This document shows, one piece after another, positions 34,439 through 45,086 of a DNA stretch of 64,000 bases (positions are counted from its first letter, which is position 1; each line of letters starts with the position of its first letter). The stretch spans positions 162,690 through 226,689 of the forward strand of contig NZ_RFLX01000007.1 of NCBI RefSeq assembly GCF_003696345.1, written 5' to 3'. The notes beneath the pieces are model-generated. The model was given only the letters and a program-made list of their open reading frames with translations. It ran no database searches and was not told the origin of the DNA. The stretch is from Teichococcus wenyumeiae (GTDB lineage Bacteria > Pseudomonadota > Alphaproteobacteria > Acetobacterales > Acetobacteraceae). The position numbers and the translations under genes are program-made.

Positions 34439-35614
34439 TCAGGGCTTGAGGACGACCTTGATGCAGCTGTCCTGCTTGTCGCGAAAAACCTTGTACATTT
34501 CCGGCCCGTCTTCGAGCTTGGCGGTATGCGTAATGACGAAGGAGGGGTCGATCTGCCCTTCCTCGATCCGCCGGACCAGGTCATCGGCCCAGCGGTTCAC
34601 ATGCGTCTGGCCCATGCGGAAGGTCAGGCCCTTGTTCATGGCCATGCCCATCGGGATCTTGTCCACCAGCCCGGCATAGACGCCGCAGATAGAGATGATG
34701 CCGCCAGGGCGGCAGACATACATCATCTCCCGCAGCACATGCGGCCGGTCGCTTTCCAGCATCATGGCCTGCTTCGCGCGGTCCATCAGCGTATCCGGCT
34801 GGCTGGGCGTCACATGCGCCTCAAGCCCCACGGCATCGATGCATTTCTGCGGGCCCTTGCCGCCCGTCAGCTCGTTCAACCGCTCGACGACGCTTTCCGT
34901 CTCGAAGTTGATGGTGATGGCGCCGCCGGCGGCGGCCATGGAAAGCCGCTCGGGGATATAGTCGATCGCCACCACCTGCTTGGCGCCGAGCAGCACGGCG
35001 CTGCGGATCGCCATCTGCCCCACCGGGCCGCAACCCCAGATCGCCACGGTATCCTCGGGCTCGATGTCGCAATGCACCGCCGCCTGCCAGCCGGTGGGCA
35101 AAATATCGCCGAGGAAGAGCGCCTGCTCATCCGTCATGCTGTCCGGCACCTTGATATGCGTGGCATCCGCAAAGGGGACGCGGAGATATTCCGCCTGCCC
35201 GCCCGGATAGCCGCCGGTCAGATGCGTGTAGCCGAAGAGGCCGGCGGTGGTGTGGCCGAAGACCTTGTCGGCCAGGTCCTTCTTACGGTTCGACCTTTCG
35301 CAGACGGAGAAGTTGCCCCGTTTGCACTGGTCGCACTGCCCGCAGATGATGGTGAAGGGCACGACGATGCGGTCGCCCTTCTTCAGCTTGCTCTTCGCAT
35401 CCGCGCCGACCTCGACAACCTCGCCCATCATCTCATGGCCCATGATGTCGCCTGGCATCATGGCGGGGATGAAGTTGTGGAAGAGATGCAGGTCCGAGCC
35501 GCAGATGGCGCAGCTCGTGACCTTGATGATGGCGTCGCGGGAATCCTCGATCTCGGGGTCGGTGACATTGTCGCAGCGGATATCCTGCTTACCGTGCCAG
35601 ACCAGCGCTTTCAT
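34439..35614 (-). CDS. Zinc-dependent alcohol dehydrogenase (MDR family)
   Basis: 391 residues from ATG 35614 (GGAGA at 8 bases); an ATG 18 bases further upstream lacks a site. Medium-chain dehydrogenase with catalytic zinc ligands Cys38, His60 and Glu61 (SCAICGSDLH; MGHEMMGEV), structural zinc cysteines 91, 94, 97 and 105, and the NAD-binding VAIWGCGPVGQMAIRSAVLL. The insertion YPGGQAEYLRVPFADATHIK and the long C-terminal part are typical of the glutathione-independent formaldehyde dehydrogenase-like group. The substrate is uncertain (aldehyde or alcohol). It is the first gene of the pair with the membrane protein and may be part of a stress response. Confidence 0.88.
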   Translation of the reverse strand: MKALVWHGKQDIRCDNVTDPEIEDSRDAIIKVTSCAICGSDLHLFHNFIPAMMPGDIMGHEMMGEVVEVGADAKSKLKKGDRIVVPFTIICGQCDQCKRGNFSVCERSNRKKDLADKVFGHTTAGLFGYTHLTGGYPGGQAEYLRVPFADATHIKVPDSMTDEQALFLGDILPTGWQAAVHCDIEPEDTVAIWGCGPVGQMAIRSAVLLGAKQVVAIDYIPERLSMAAAGGAITINFETESVVERLNELTGGKGPQKCIDAVGLEAHVTPSQPDTLMDRAKQAMMLESDRPHVLREMMYVCRPGGIISICGVYAGLVDKIPMGMAMNKGLTFRMGQTHVNRWADDLVRRIEEGQIDPSFVITHTAKLEDGPEMYKVFRDKQDSCIKVVLKP

Positions 35615-35933
35615 CGCAGGCTCTCCATCCAAGGGTGCAGACGTGCGATCACTCCGCGCGGAACCACGGCGAGGAAGCGGGCGTGCTCAACAGGCCACGC
35701 TCCAACGAGGACGTTCCAGGCTTGCTGCTTCCGCAAGAGCAATCCGGTGCTGAATGGAACATGAGCCGCCCCGTCAAGTTTCCGGGGCACAGCGTTGTCG
35801 TCACAGCCTGCCAGGCCGGCGGAACCTGTGAAAAGCCGAGGTCACGCATGATGCATGCATCCGTGCGGGACGTGCCGGCAACTCCCCACACCATGCCTCG
35901 TTATACGAACAGAACACGAACGAGGACAGCCCG
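35615..35933. other. Intergenic region between the dehydrogenase and DUF3072 genes
   Basis: About 320 bases with no credible gene. It should hold the divergent promoters of both neighbours. I see one possible EcfG-type promoter (listed separately) and a self-complementary stretch ATGCATGCAT near 35850. The open frames across it are Arg/Thr/Pro-rich shadows without ribosome binding sites. Confidence 0.5.
35756..35780 (+). promoter_or_regulatory. Possible EcfG (general stress) promoter
   Basis: GGAAC at 35756-35760 and GTT at 35778-35780 are separated by 17 bases, matching the GGAAC-N16/17-GTT pattern of alphaproteobacterial general-stress promoters. It faces the DUF3072 gene, 154 bases ahead. 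A match this short can arise by chance, and the base before GTT is A rather than the usual C. Confidence 0.3.
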
Positions 35934-36185
35934 ATGGCCCGTCAGAACAACGACGACCACAGCACCGCCCCGAAGGTGCCGCAGGACGATACGCCCAGCA
36001 ACACGGTCAAGGACCCGGATAACTGGACCACCGGCGGGGAAACCATGACCGGCGCCCAGGCCAGCTACCTCAAGACGCTCTGCGAGGAAGCCGGCGAGGA
36101 ATTCGACGAATCGCTGAGCAAGGCCGATGCCAGCAAGAAGATCGACGAATTGCAGGCCCGCACCGGTCGCGGGCGGGACCACTGA
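35934..36185 (+). CDS. DUF3072 family protein
   Basis: 83 residues, soluble and highly charged. The first 35 residues are polar and probably disordered (NNDDHSTAPKVPQDDTPSNT). The rest is the DUF3072 domain, with MTGAQASYLKTLCEEAGEEF followed by DESLSKADASKKIDELQ, a helix-turn-helix-like helical pair. Short proteins of this kind are frequent in alphaproteobacteria; biochemical role unknown. It faces right, with the Bug-type binding protein converging on it, and may be under stress control (possible GGAAC...GTT promoter upstream). Confidence 0.82.
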   Translation: MARQNNDDHSTAPKVPQDDTPSNTVKDPDNWTTGGETMTGAQASYLKTLCEEAGEEFDESLSKADASKKIDELQARTGRGRDH

Positions 36186-36223
36186 TGGCGAAAGGGCCGG
36201 GTACTGCCCCGGCCCAGTCAGCT

Positions 36224-37234
36224 TCAGTCATCCACCGTGATGTTGCTGGCCTTCACGACCTGACCCCAGCGGGCGTGGTCGCGCTTCACCATGGCATCGT
36301 AATCGGCCGCGCCACCGCCGCCGGGCTCATCGCCCTGGCCGGTGATCTTCTCCCGCACCGCCGGATCCTGCAGCGCCTTGTTCAGCGCCGCATTCACCTT
36401 CTGCACGATGGCATCCGGCGTGCCCTTGGGCGCGGAAAGTCCGACCCATGCGGAGAAGGTGAAGTCCTGCAACCCCTGCTCGGCCGCCGTCGGCACTTCC
36501 GGAAAGGCGGGGGAACGCTGCGCGCCGGTAGCCAGGATGGCACGCAGTTGCTCGGATTTCATGAAGGGTGCCACCACGGAAGCACCGTCGAACATCAGCG
36601 GGAAACGGTTGGCGATGAAGTCCTGCAAGGCCGGGCCGCTGCCACGATAGGGGATGCTCTGCATCTCCGGATTGCCGATGCGGGCGCGCAGCAGCTCCAT
36701 GGCGCAATGCGACAGGCTGCCGGCGCTCGCGGCGCCGTAATCCACTCCGCCCTTCTGCGCCCTGATCCAGTCCGCCAACTCCGTGACGTTCTTGGCGGGC
36801 ACCGAGGGATGCACGCAAAGGATCATCGAGGATTGCAGCGCCAGCCCGATCGAAACCAGTTCCAGCGGATTGGCCGTCATGTTGGGGAAGGTATGCGGAT
36901 TGATGGCCATCGGGCTGCTGTTGCCGGCCAGCAGCGTGTAGCCATCGGGGCGGGCGCGCAGCACCATCTCGGTGCCCAGATTGCCGCCGGCCCCGGCACG
37001 ATTGTCGATCACCACCGTCTGCCCCAGCGCGGCGGAAAGCCCCGGCTGGATGATGCGCGCGGCGAAGTCCGTCTGTCCGCCCGGCGGGAAGCCTACCACC
37101 AGAGTAATTGCGCGGCTGGGCCAGTTGTCCTGCGCCCGCGCCAGGCGTGGCATCGCCAGGGTAGAGGCAGCACCCAGGCCAGCCAGCAACGCGGCGCGGC
37201 GCCGCAACGGCAGCACGCCCTTATCCTTTAGCAT
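36224..37234 (-). CDS. Bug/TTT-family tripartite tricarboxylate transporter binding protein
   Basis: 336 residues from ATG 37234 (GGGAG upstream); a TTG 9 bases earlier sits too close to that site. The start has VLPLRRRAALLAGLGAAST, a secretion signal with a twin-arginine-like pattern, ending in RLARAQ. The mature protein has ITLVVGFPPGGQTDFAARII, VIDNRAGAGGNLGTEMVLRA and PDGYTLLAG, the signature of Bug extracytoplasmic receptors. The family binds carboxylates and other small acids and is hugely expanded in Roseomonas/Bordetella-like genomes, often without transporter genes nearby, as here. Ligand unknown. Confidence 0.92.
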   Translation of the reverse strand: MLKDKGVLPLRRRAALLAGLGAASTLAMPRLARAQDNWPSRAITLVVGFPPGGQTDFAARIIQPGLSAALGQTVVIDNRAGAGGNLGTEMVLRARPDGYTLLAGNSSPMAINPHTFPNMTANPLELVSIGLALQSSMILCVHPSVPAKNVTELADWIRAQKGGVDYGAASAGSLSHCAMELLRARIGNPEMQSIPYRGSGPALQDFIANRFPLMFDGASVVAPFMKSEQLRAILATGAQRSPAFPEVPTAAEQGLQDFTFSAWVGLSAPKGTPDAIVQKVNAALNKALQDPAVREKITGQGDEPGGGGAADYDAMVKRDHARWGQVVKASNITVDD

Positions 37235-37340
37235 TCGCTTCAATCTCCCGGCACCCGGCGCGTCCGATTCGACGGCCGGGCGTGGCCAGGAGGCTGGCCG
37301 GTGTTTTCGTTGCCGTCAAACAACAGTCCAGCGAGGCGCC

Positions 37341-38486
<1,146 letters not shown>

Positions 38487-38490
<4 letters not shown>

Positions 38491-39113
38491 GTGAGGGAGA
38501 GAAGCATCTGATCCACGGGCGCGAATCCCCGGCGGTGGTGCGGGCATGGGCCGAGCCGCGCCAGGGCCTCCCGGTGCAGCGCCGTGGGGTAGCCGGCATG
38601 GCGCGCGAAGCCATAGCCGGGCCAGCGCGGGTCCAGCCGCGCCATGGCGCGGTCCCGCACCACCTTGGCCAGGATGGAGGCGGCGGCGATGGACAAGCTG
38701 ATGCCATCCCCCTTCACCACGCATCGCACGGCGCAGGACAGGCCGCGCGGCGGCTGGTTGCCGTCCACCAGCACCAGGTCCGGCGGCAGGCGCAGCCTGG
38801 CCACGGCGCGGGTCATGGCGAGGTGCGTGGCGCGCAGGATGTTCAGCCGGCCGATCTCGGCGGCGCTGGCGGCGGCGACGGCGCCATCCAGCACCCCTTC
38901 GGCCTGGGCGGCGCGCAGGGCGGCGAAGGCGGCCTCGCGCTTCGCGGCGTCCAGCTTTTTTGAATCATCCAGCAGGGCTGCCAGGCTTTCGGGCGGCGGG
39001 GCATGGAACAGCACGGCGGCGGCCACCACCGGCCCGGCCAGCGGGCCGCGCCCGGCCTCGTCCACGCCGGCCACGCGGCCGCCGGCGGCGATTTCCAGCA
39101 GATAGTCCGGCAT
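38487..39113 (-). CDS. rnhB: Ribonuclease HII
   Basis: Cuts RNA in RNA-DNA hybrids and removes single ribonucleotides. 208 residues from ATG 39113, which shares a base with the stop of the upstream hydrolase gene (TGATG). A longer in-frame start has an Arg/Pro-rich leader and is not used. The catalytic pair is Asp18-Glu19 in [17 protein letters not shown]; further acidic residues are in [10 protein letters not shown] and [15 protein letters not shown]. The C-terminal HRRGFAPV is conserved. It is followed by ccrM on the same strand. Confidence 0.95.
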
Positions 39114-40048
39114 CAGGGGGCGAGGCCTTTGCTCTCGATCATGTCGCCGGGTTCCAGCACTTCGGGGGCGCCTTCGGCCAGCAGGTGGCGGGCGGGCGCA
39201 TCGCCCAGCCATAGGCTGCGCAGGAAGGCCACCGCAAGCGCCGCGGTGCGGGCGTGGTAGGCACTGTCCTCCCAGCGTGCGCCGGTGCCGGGCTCGTCGG
39301 CGAAGCTGCCATGGGCGGCGCCGGCGAAAATGGCCAGCACCTGCCCCGGGGCCTGGATGTTGTCATAGGGGATGCGGCGGCTCAGCGCGCTGTTGCCGCC
39401 CATGAAGTCGCGGTCCTCGGTGCCGGTCACATGCAGCATAGGCGCGCGCACGCGGTCCATGGCCAGCCGTGCCGGCAGGCCCTGCGGCGGAATGGGGGAC
39501 AGCGCGATACCGGCGCCCAGGCGCGGCTCCGGCAGCGCCAGCCCGCGGTCGCCGCCCGGCACCCGCTGGCCCAGCATGGTCTGCACCAGCCAGGCGCCAT
39601 AGGAATGCCCGGCGATGGCGATGCGCGAAAGATCCAGCCGCCCCGCCAGCTCCGGCCGGCGCGGCAGCGTGTCCAGCACGAAGACCACGTCGAGGATACG
39701 GTCCAGCGCCCGGCTGGCATCGGTGACGGCGGCGGCCAGGGCCAGCCGGGTGTCGCCGCCACTGCGCCAGAGGCTGTCGTCGGTGCCGGGGTGTTGCAGG
39801 TGCAGCACCGCGAAGCCCGCCTGCGCCAGCGCCCGGCCCAGATAGCCAAGCCCTTCCCGCGAGCCGCCCAGCCCGTGCGAGAGCAGCACCAGCGGCGCCG
39901 CCCCGCCGCTGTCCGGCAGGCGCAGCAGCATGGGCAAGTCGCGGTTGCGGGCGGCATCCCGCCAGCTTTGCCGGCTCTCGGTCACGGCCAGGGCTGGGGT
40001 GGTGGCCAGGGCGGCAGGCAGGGACAGGGCGGTGCGGCGGGACATCAT
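39113..40048 (-). CDS. Exported alpha/beta hydrolase
   Basis: 311 residues from ATG 40048, giving the signal peptide [20 protein letters not shown] followed by AVTES; in-frame starts further upstream (40066 or 40129) would put this inside the protein. The fold is shown by [20 protein letters not shown] (oxyanion loop), [15 protein letters not shown] (nucleophile Ser), [13 protein letters not shown] (acid Asp) and [11 protein letters not shown] (His). It resembles dienelactone hydrolase / PAF-acetylhydrolase-like enzymes. Its stop overlaps the rnhB start, so the two are coupled, but no functional link is evident. Substrate unknown. Confidence 0.8.
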   Translation of the reverse strand: MMSRRTALSLPAALATTPALAVTESRQSWRDAARNRDLPMLLRLPDSGGAAPLVLLSHGLGGSREGLGYLGRALAQAGFAVLHLQHPGTDDSLWRSGGDTRLALAAAVTDASRALDRILDVVFVLDTLPRRPELAGRLDLSRIAIAGHSYGAWLVQTMLGQRVPGGDRGLALPEPRLGAGIALSPIPPQGLPARLAMDRVRAPMLHVTGTEDRDFMGGNSALSRRIPYDNIQAPGQVLAIFAGAAHGSFADEPGTGARWEDSAYHARTAALAVAFLRSLWLGDAPARHLLAEGAPEVLEPGDMIESKGLAP

Positions 40049-40101
40049 GTCCCGCCAGATGGGCATGGCGGGCGGCGCGGCAAAGCCCGCCCGCCCCACG
40101 C

Positions 40102-40554
40102 TCAAAGCTTGATGTCGTAGGTGCGCCACGGGGTCAGCGTCGCCACGCGGTCATAGACGCCACGGCCACGGTAGTTGTTGTCGGCGGTGATCCAGCGGAT
40201 CAGGCCCCAGCCCCGCTTGCGGCCTTCCTCGGCCACGGCGCCGATCAGCGCATCCGCCACCCGCTGGCCGCGCGCGGAAGGGTCCACGAAAAGGTCATCC
40301 AGGAAACCGCCGACACCGGCATAAAGCGGGCGCCAGTAGGGCCGGTAATGCGTGATGCCGACCGGCTTGCCATCCAGCAGGGCCACGAAGCCCTTCACGT
40401 CATGCGCCGGGTCCATCAGCCAGCCCCAGACGGTGGCGCGCATCCCGGCGGTCTGCTCCACGCGGTAGAAGGCGGCGTAGCCGGCGTAAAGCCGCTCCCA
40501 GTCCTCGCGGTGGCCCGCCTCGAGGGGCAGGATTTGGAGCGTATCGTCAGCCAT
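40102..40554 (-). CDS. GNAT-family N-acetyltransferase
   Basis: 150 residues from ATG 40554 (AAGGGA upstream); the frame continues upstream but only as antisense to topoisomerase IB. The GNAT fold is seen as LQILPLEAGHREDWERLYAG, GFVALLDGKPVGITHYRPYW, and the acetyl-CoA binding segment LDDLFVDPSARGQRVADALI, with ITADNNYRGRGVYDRVAT near the end. The last part matches the diamine/amino-acid acetyltransferase-like subset. It is divergent from topoisomerase IB, 87 bases between starts. Substrate unknown. Confidence 0.88.
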   Translation of the reverse strand: MADDTLQILPLEAGHREDWERLYAGYAAFYRVEQTAGMRATVWGWLMDPAHDVKGFVALLDGKPVGITHYRPYWRPLYAGVGGFLDDLFVDPSARGQRVADALIGAVAEEGRKRGWGLIRWITADNNYRGRGVYDRVATLTPWRTYDIKL

Positions 40555-40641
40555 ATGGAATCCCTTCGGCGGTGCGGCGGAACCTGGGCCACCCGCCATG
40601 CGTTGCATCGGCTCCCGCCCCATCGCGGAAGCCCGAGAACC

Positions 40642-41760
40642 ATGCTGACTGAAGCCGCTGCCACGGTCGAGCCTCGCCCTGTCCGCCCCCGCCCCAATGA
40701 GGAGGAGGTGGAAGCCGCCGCCGCCGCCGGCCTGCGCTATGTCTCGGACGAGGAACCCGGCATCACGCGCCGGCGCAGCGGCAGCGGCTTTTCCTACCGA
40801 GACGCCAAGGGCGCGGTGCTGCGCGACAAGGCGGTGCTGGAGCGCATCCGCAAGCTGGCCATTCCGCCGGCCTATACCGATGTCTGGATCTGCGCGCGCG
40901 CCAATGGCCATATCCAGGCCACCGGGCGCGACGCCAAGGGCCGCAAGCAATACCGCTACCACCCTGAATGGCGGGCGGCGCGGGATGCCACGAAATACGA
41001 GCACATCATGGAATTCGCCCATGGCCTGCCGGCGCTGCGCGCCCGCGTGGACGAGGACATGGCGAAGCGCGGGCTGGGACGGGAGAAGGTTCTGGCCACC
41101 GTGGTGCACCTGCTGGACACCACGCTGATCCGCGTCGGCAACGAGGATTACGCCCAGGCCAACAAGAGCTATGGCCTCACCACGCTGCGCACCCGGCATG
41201 TGGCGGTGGAGGGCAGCGCCCTGCGCTTCCAGTTCAAGGGCAAGAGCGGCAAGATGTGGAACCTGCAGCTGCGCGACCGCCGCGTCGCCAGGGTGGTGCG
41301 CGCCTGCCAGGAACTGCCAGGCCAGGAACTGTTCCAGTACATCGACGAGGATGGCGAGCGGCAGAGCGTCACCTCCGCCGATGTGAACGCCTATCTGCGC
41401 GAGGCCAGCGGGCGCGACATCACCGCCAAGGACTTCCGCACCTGGGCCGGCACCGTGCTGGCCGCCATGGCGCTCAGCGAATTCGAGAAGTTCGATACCG
41501 CCACCGCCGCCAAGCGCAACATCAAGGAAGCGATCGAGCGCACGGCGGCAAAGCTGGGCAATACGCCCACCATCTGCCGCAAATGCTATGTCCACCCGGA
41601 AGTGCTGGACAGCTACATGCAGGGCGGGCTGCTGGTGCAGATCCAGAAGGAAGTGGAGGCCGAGCTGAAGGAGGACCTCCCCAGCCTGAAGCCCGAGGAA
41701 GCCGCCGTGCTGGCCTTCCTGCGGGAGCGGATTTCGCGCGCGGTGGAAAAGGCTTCCTAG
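40642..41760 (+). CDS. DNA topoisomerase IB (poxvirus type)
   Basis: 372 residues with GGAAG before ATG 40642. Relaxes supercoils through a 3'-phosphotyrosine. The N-terminal part has GLRYVSDEEPGITRRRSGSG and PPAYTDVWICARANGHIQAT, and the catalytic domain has LIRVGNEDYAQANKSYGLTT with the first arginine, FKGKSGK with the catalytic lysine, DFRTWAGTVLAA with a second basic pair, and Tyr316 in RKCYVHPEV. Bacterial topoisomerase IB is common in alphaproteobacteria and actinobacteria as a non-essential extra. Single gene, ending in a GC-rich hairpin. Confidence 0.93.
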   Translation: MLTEAAATVEPRPVRPRPNEEEVEAAAAAGLRYVSDEEPGITRRRSGSGFSYRDAKGAVLRDKAVLERIRKLAIPPAYTDVWICARANGHIQATGRDAKGRKQYRYHPEWRAARDATKYEHIMEFAHGLPALRARVDEDMAKRGLGREKVLATVVHLLDTTLIRVGNEDYAQANKSYGLTTLRTRHVAVEGSALRFQFKGKSGKMWNLQLRDRRVARVVRACQELPGQELFQYIDEDGERQSVTSADVNAYLREASGRDITAKDFRTWAGTVLAAMALSEFEKFDTATAAKRNIKEAIERTAAKLGNTPTICRKCYVHPEVLDSYMQGGLLVQIQKEVEAELKEDLPSLKPEEAAVLAFLRERISRAVEKAS

Positions 41761-41784
41761 CGCGGCGCGAAACAGCCGCCGCGC
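41760..41784 (+). terminator. GC-rich hairpin after topoisomerase IB
   Basis: GCGCGGCG (41760-41767, using the last base of the stop codon) pairs with CGCCGCGC (41777-41784). No U run follows, so this is a probable but not certain terminator. Confidence 0.4.
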
Positions 41785-42010
41785 CACTTGCCCGCCGGCA
41801 GTTCCCTGCCAGACACTTGCGTCCGCGCACGGGCATCTGCTGCCTGCATGGCGGGCCGCCAGATGCCGGGGTGGCGCATCCGCGCCGCCCTGGCCATCAT
41901 GGCCCGGAACGGACGGCGATCCGCGCCGGCACCGCCACCATCCCCCGATGGTTCAACCAGAGCACCCGCCGCAGGCCCCGGCCCGGCTGAATACCCGAGG
42001 AACTTGCCTG

Positions 42011-43453
42011 ATGCAGGACCCGACCCCGAACGGCCTCGCCGCGCTCGAAGCCCGGTTGCGGCAGGACCTGGAATGGCTGGAACTGCCCGGCAAGCCCTGG
42101 GTGCCGCGCCGCGAGGCCGAGGGCGCGCCGGTGACGGATGTGGTGATCGTCGGCGGCGGCATGTGCGGGCTGGCGGCGCATGCGGCGCTGCGGCTGATGG
42201 GCATCGACAATACCCGCGTGCTGGACCGCGCGCCTAAAGGCCAGGAAGGCCCCTGGGTGACCTATGCGCGGATGGAAACGCTGCGCTCCCCCAAGGCCCT
42301 GGCCGGCCCGGCGCTGGGCCTGCCAGCGCTGACCTTCCGCGCCTGGTTCACCGCCCAGTTCGGCGCGGAGGCCTGGGAGCGGCTGGGCAAGATCCCGCGC
42401 GGGCAGTGGATGGAATACCTTGGCTGGTATCGCCGCGTCATGGCGGTGCCGGTGGAGAATGGCGTTGCCGCCACGCTGCTGCGCCCGCGCGCGGACGGGC
42501 TGCTGGCGGTGGAGACCGATGCTGCCGGCACCATCCTGGCCCGCCGCGTGGTGCTGGCCAGCGGGCGCGACGGGCTGGGCGGCCGCTACGTGCCGGAGAT
42601 GGCGGAAGGCATCGACCGCCGCTTCTGGGCGCATTCGCGCGATGCCATCGACTTCGCGGCACTGCGCGGCAAGCGGGTGGCGGTGGTGGGCGCGGGCGCC
42701 TCCGCCATGGACAACGCGGCCACGGCGCTGGAGGCCGGCTGCGCCCGGCTGGACCTGCTGGTTCGCCGCGCCAAGTTGCCCGCCATCAACAAGTTCACCG
42801 GCATCGGCAGCCAGGGCGTGGTGCATGGCTTCGCCGCCCTGCCCGACGAATGGAAATGGCGCTTCCTGCACCACGCCCTTTCTGAACAGACGCCGCCGCC
42901 GCGCGACAGCACGCTGCGCGTCTCGCGCCATCCGCACGCGCATCTGCATCTCTCCTGCCCCGTGCTGGGGCTGGAGGAAGCCGATGGCGCCCTGCGCGTC
43001 TCGACGCCCGAGGGCGTGCTGGAAGTGGATTTCATCATCTTCGGCACCGGCTTCCGCGTCAGCCTGGCGGATCGGCCGGAACTGGCCCTGGTGGCGGACC
43101 AGATCCGCTTCTGGAGCGACCGCTTCACGCCGCCGGATGGGCTGGCGCAGCCGGAACTGGAAAGCTCGCCCGACCTCGCGCCGGACTTCGCCTTCCAGGA
43201 GAAGGTACCCGGCGCCTGCCCGGCGCTGGCGCTGATCCATTGCTTCAACTATCCCTCGACGCTCAGCCACGGCAAGCTGACCGGCGACATCCCCGCCGTC
43301 AGCGCCGGCGCGCAGCGGCTGGCGCGGGCCATCACCCGGCATTTCTTCGTGGAAGACCGGGAAGCGCACTTCGCGCGGCTGCAGGATTATGCGACGCCTG
43401 AACTGCTGGGCGACGAATGGCCGGCGGCCCAGATGGCGGGCGCACTGGCTTGA
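42011..43453 (+). CDS. FAD/NAD(P)-dependent oxidoreductase of a catabolic cluster
   Basis: 480 residues from ATG 42011 (CGAGG upstream); a GTG-type start at 41948 is less likely. There are two dinucleotide-binding motifs: VVIVGGGMCGLAAHAAL at about 46-60 for FAD and VAVVGAGASAMDNAATALEA at about 223-242 for NAD(P)H, the architecture of flavin-containing or Baeyer-Villiger-like monooxygenases. The region between has no further known motif. The C-terminal SLSHGKLTGDIPAVSAGAQRL is specific to this group. It is followed at 29 bases by a binding-protein gene, then two AhpD-fold genes. It likely oxidises an organic substrate that the binding protein imports; the compound is unknown. Confidence 0.8.
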   Translation: MQDPTPNGLAALEARLRQDLEWLELPGKPWVPRREAEGAPVTDVVIVGGGMCGLAAHAALRLMGIDNTRVLDRAPKGQEGPWVTYARMETLRSPKALAGPALGLPALTFRAWFTAQFGAEAWERLGKIPRGQWMEYLGWYRRVMAVPVENGVAATLLRPRADGLLAVETDAAGTILARRVVLASGRDGLGGRYVPEMAEGIDRRFWAHSRDAIDFAALRGKRVAVVGAGASAMDNAATALEAGCARLDLLVRRAKLPAINKFTGIGSQGVVHGFAALPDEWKWRFLHHALSEQTPPPRDSTLRVSRHPHAHLHLSCPVLGLEEADGALRVSTPEGVLEVDFIIFGTGFRVSLADRPELALVADQIRFWSDRFTPPDGLAQPELESSPDLAPDFAFQEKVPGACPALALIHCFNYPSTLSHGKLTGDIPAVSAGAQRLARAITRHFFVEDREAHFARLQDYATPELLGDEWPAAQMAGALA

Positions 43454-43482
43454 GTGGCCCGCAACAGAAAGGAACCCTTCCG

Positions 43483-45081
43483 ATGCAGCGTCGCAGCCTG
43501 CTCTCCGGCCTCGGCGGCCTGGCCATCGCGCTTCCGGCCCTTTCCGGTGCGCGGGCCCAGCCGCCGGCGGCCCAGCCGCAGAAGCGCCTGACCATCGCCT
43601 TCGGCGACCCGGTCTCGTCGCTGGACCCCCAGCTCAACAACTTCGCCGGCGACCGTTCGGTGGACCTGCATTTCTTCGACCTGCTGGTGGAGAACCGCGA
43701 CGGCGGCCTGCAGCCCGGCCTCGCCACATCCTGGCGGGCAATGGATGACAGGACCTGGGAATTCAAGCTGCGCTCCGGCGTCACCTGGTCCGATGGCGAG
43801 CCTTTCACGGCCGATGACGTCGTCTTCTCCTACAAGCGGGCACCGGATGTGCCGGGCAGCACCGCCAGCTTCGCCGGCTACCTGCGCACGGTGGAAGCGG
43901 TGGAGGTGGTGGACCCGCTGACGCTGCGCATCCGCACCAAGGAGCCCAACCCGCTGCTGCCGCTGAACCTCGCCTCGGTGCATATTGTCGCGCGGCAGAC
44001 CACGGAGGGCGCCACCAGCAACGACTTCAACACCGGCAAGGCGCTGAACGGCACCGGCCCCTATCTCCTCACCTCCTACACGCCCGGCGACCGCATCATC
44101 ATGCGGCGCAATCCGGAATACTGGCGGGAGCCGCCGGCCTGGGAGGAAGTGGACTACCGCTATGTCGCCAATGCCGCCTCCCGCACTGCGGCGCTGCTGG
44201 CGGGCGATGTGGACGTGATCGACAAGGTCTCGGTCTCCGACTTGGCGCAGCTGCGCTCGCGGCAGGATGTGAAGGTCTTCGCTTATCCCGGCCTGCGGAT
44301 GTTGCTGTTGCAGCCGAGCTTTTCCGAGAAGCCCGGCCCGCATCTGAAAGCCGCCGACGGCAAGCCGCTGGACAAGAACCCGCTGCTGGACGTGCGGGTG
44401 CGCCGCGCGCTGAGCATGGCCGTCAACCGCGACGCGCTGTGCGAGCGGCTGATGCAGGGCACTGCCACCCCCACCGGGCAATGGATGCCGGAAGGCAGCT
44501 TCGGCTACGACCCCGCCACCAAGCCGCCCGCCTTCGAGCCCGACCGCGCCAAGGCGCTGCTGGCCGAGGCCGGCTATCCCGATGGCTTCCAGATCGCCAT
44601 GCACCTGCCCAATGACCGCTACGTGCTGGGCCCGCAGGCGGCGCAGGCCATCGCGCAGATGTGGGCGCGCATCGGCGTGAAGACGGCGGTGGAGGCGGTG
44701 CCCTGGTCCGTCTATTCGGCAGGCGTGAAGACCGGCGAATACGCCATGACGACTCTGGCCTGGGGCAATGGCACCGGCGAGGGCAGCTACGCGCTGATCA
44801 ACGTGCTGGGCAGCGTCGATCCCAAGCAGGGGCGCGGCGTCTCCAACTGGGGCCGCTACAACAATCCCAAGGTGGACCAGGCGCTGGAAGACGCCATGCG
44901 CGAATTCGACGACAAGAAGCGCGAGGCCATCCTGCAGCAATCCGCCCGCGTGGTGGCGGAGGATGCCGGCATCATCCCGCTCTTCCACTACCAGAATCTC
45001 TGGGCGGCCAAGCGCGGGCTGAAGGTCACGCCGCTGACCTCCGACCGCACCACCGCCACCATGGTCACGCCGGAAGCCTGA
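43483..45081 (+). CDS. Peptide-type ABC binding protein of the catabolic cluster
   Basis: 532 residues from ATG 43483 (AAAGGA upstream). Signal peptide MQRRSLLSGLGGLAIALPAL continues to SGARAQ (twin-Arg-like start). SBP family 5 landmarks: LRSGVTWSDGEPFTADDVVF, GTGPYLLTSYTPGD, VRRALSMAVNRDALCERLM and VVAEDAGIIPLFHYQNLW. With the next two genes it matches the set of TIGRFAM families that travel together (KPN_01854-type binding protein, CMD protein Avi_7170, AhpD-domain protein Avi_7169), recalled from knowledge of those families. Permeases and ATPases of the importer are absent. Confidence 0.85.
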   Translation: MQRRSLLSGLGGLAIALPALSGARAQPPAAQPQKRLTIAFGDPVSSLDPQLNNFAGDRSVDLHFFDLLVENRDGGLQPGLATSWRAMDDRTWEFKLRSGVTWSDGEPFTADDVVFSYKRAPDVPGSTASFAGYLRTVEAVEVVDPLTLRIRTKEPNPLLPLNLASVHIVARQTTEGATSNDFNTGKALNGTGPYLLTSYTPGDRIIMRRNPEYWREPPAWEEVDYRYVANAASRTAALLAGDVDVIDKVSVSDLAQLRSRQDVKVFAYPGLRMLLLQPSFSEKPGPHLKAADGKPLDKNPLLDVRVRRALSMAVNRDALCERLMQGTATPTGQWMPEGSFGYDPATKPPAFEPDRAKALLAEAGYPDGFQIAMHLPNDRYVLGPQAAQAIAQMWARIGVKTAVEAVPWSVYSAGVKTGEYAMTTLAWGNGTGEGSYALINVLGSVDPKQGRGVSNWGRYNNPKVDQALEDAMREFDDKKREAILQQSARVVAEDAGIIPLFHYQNLWAAKRGLKVTPLTSDRTTATMVTPEA

Positions 45082-45086
45082 AGCGC

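Noticed and set aside
41897..43369. A long minus-strand frame opposite the flavoprotein gene
   Set aside because: The composition is that of a GC-driven shadow; the plus-strand gene has two clear nucleotide-binding motifs.
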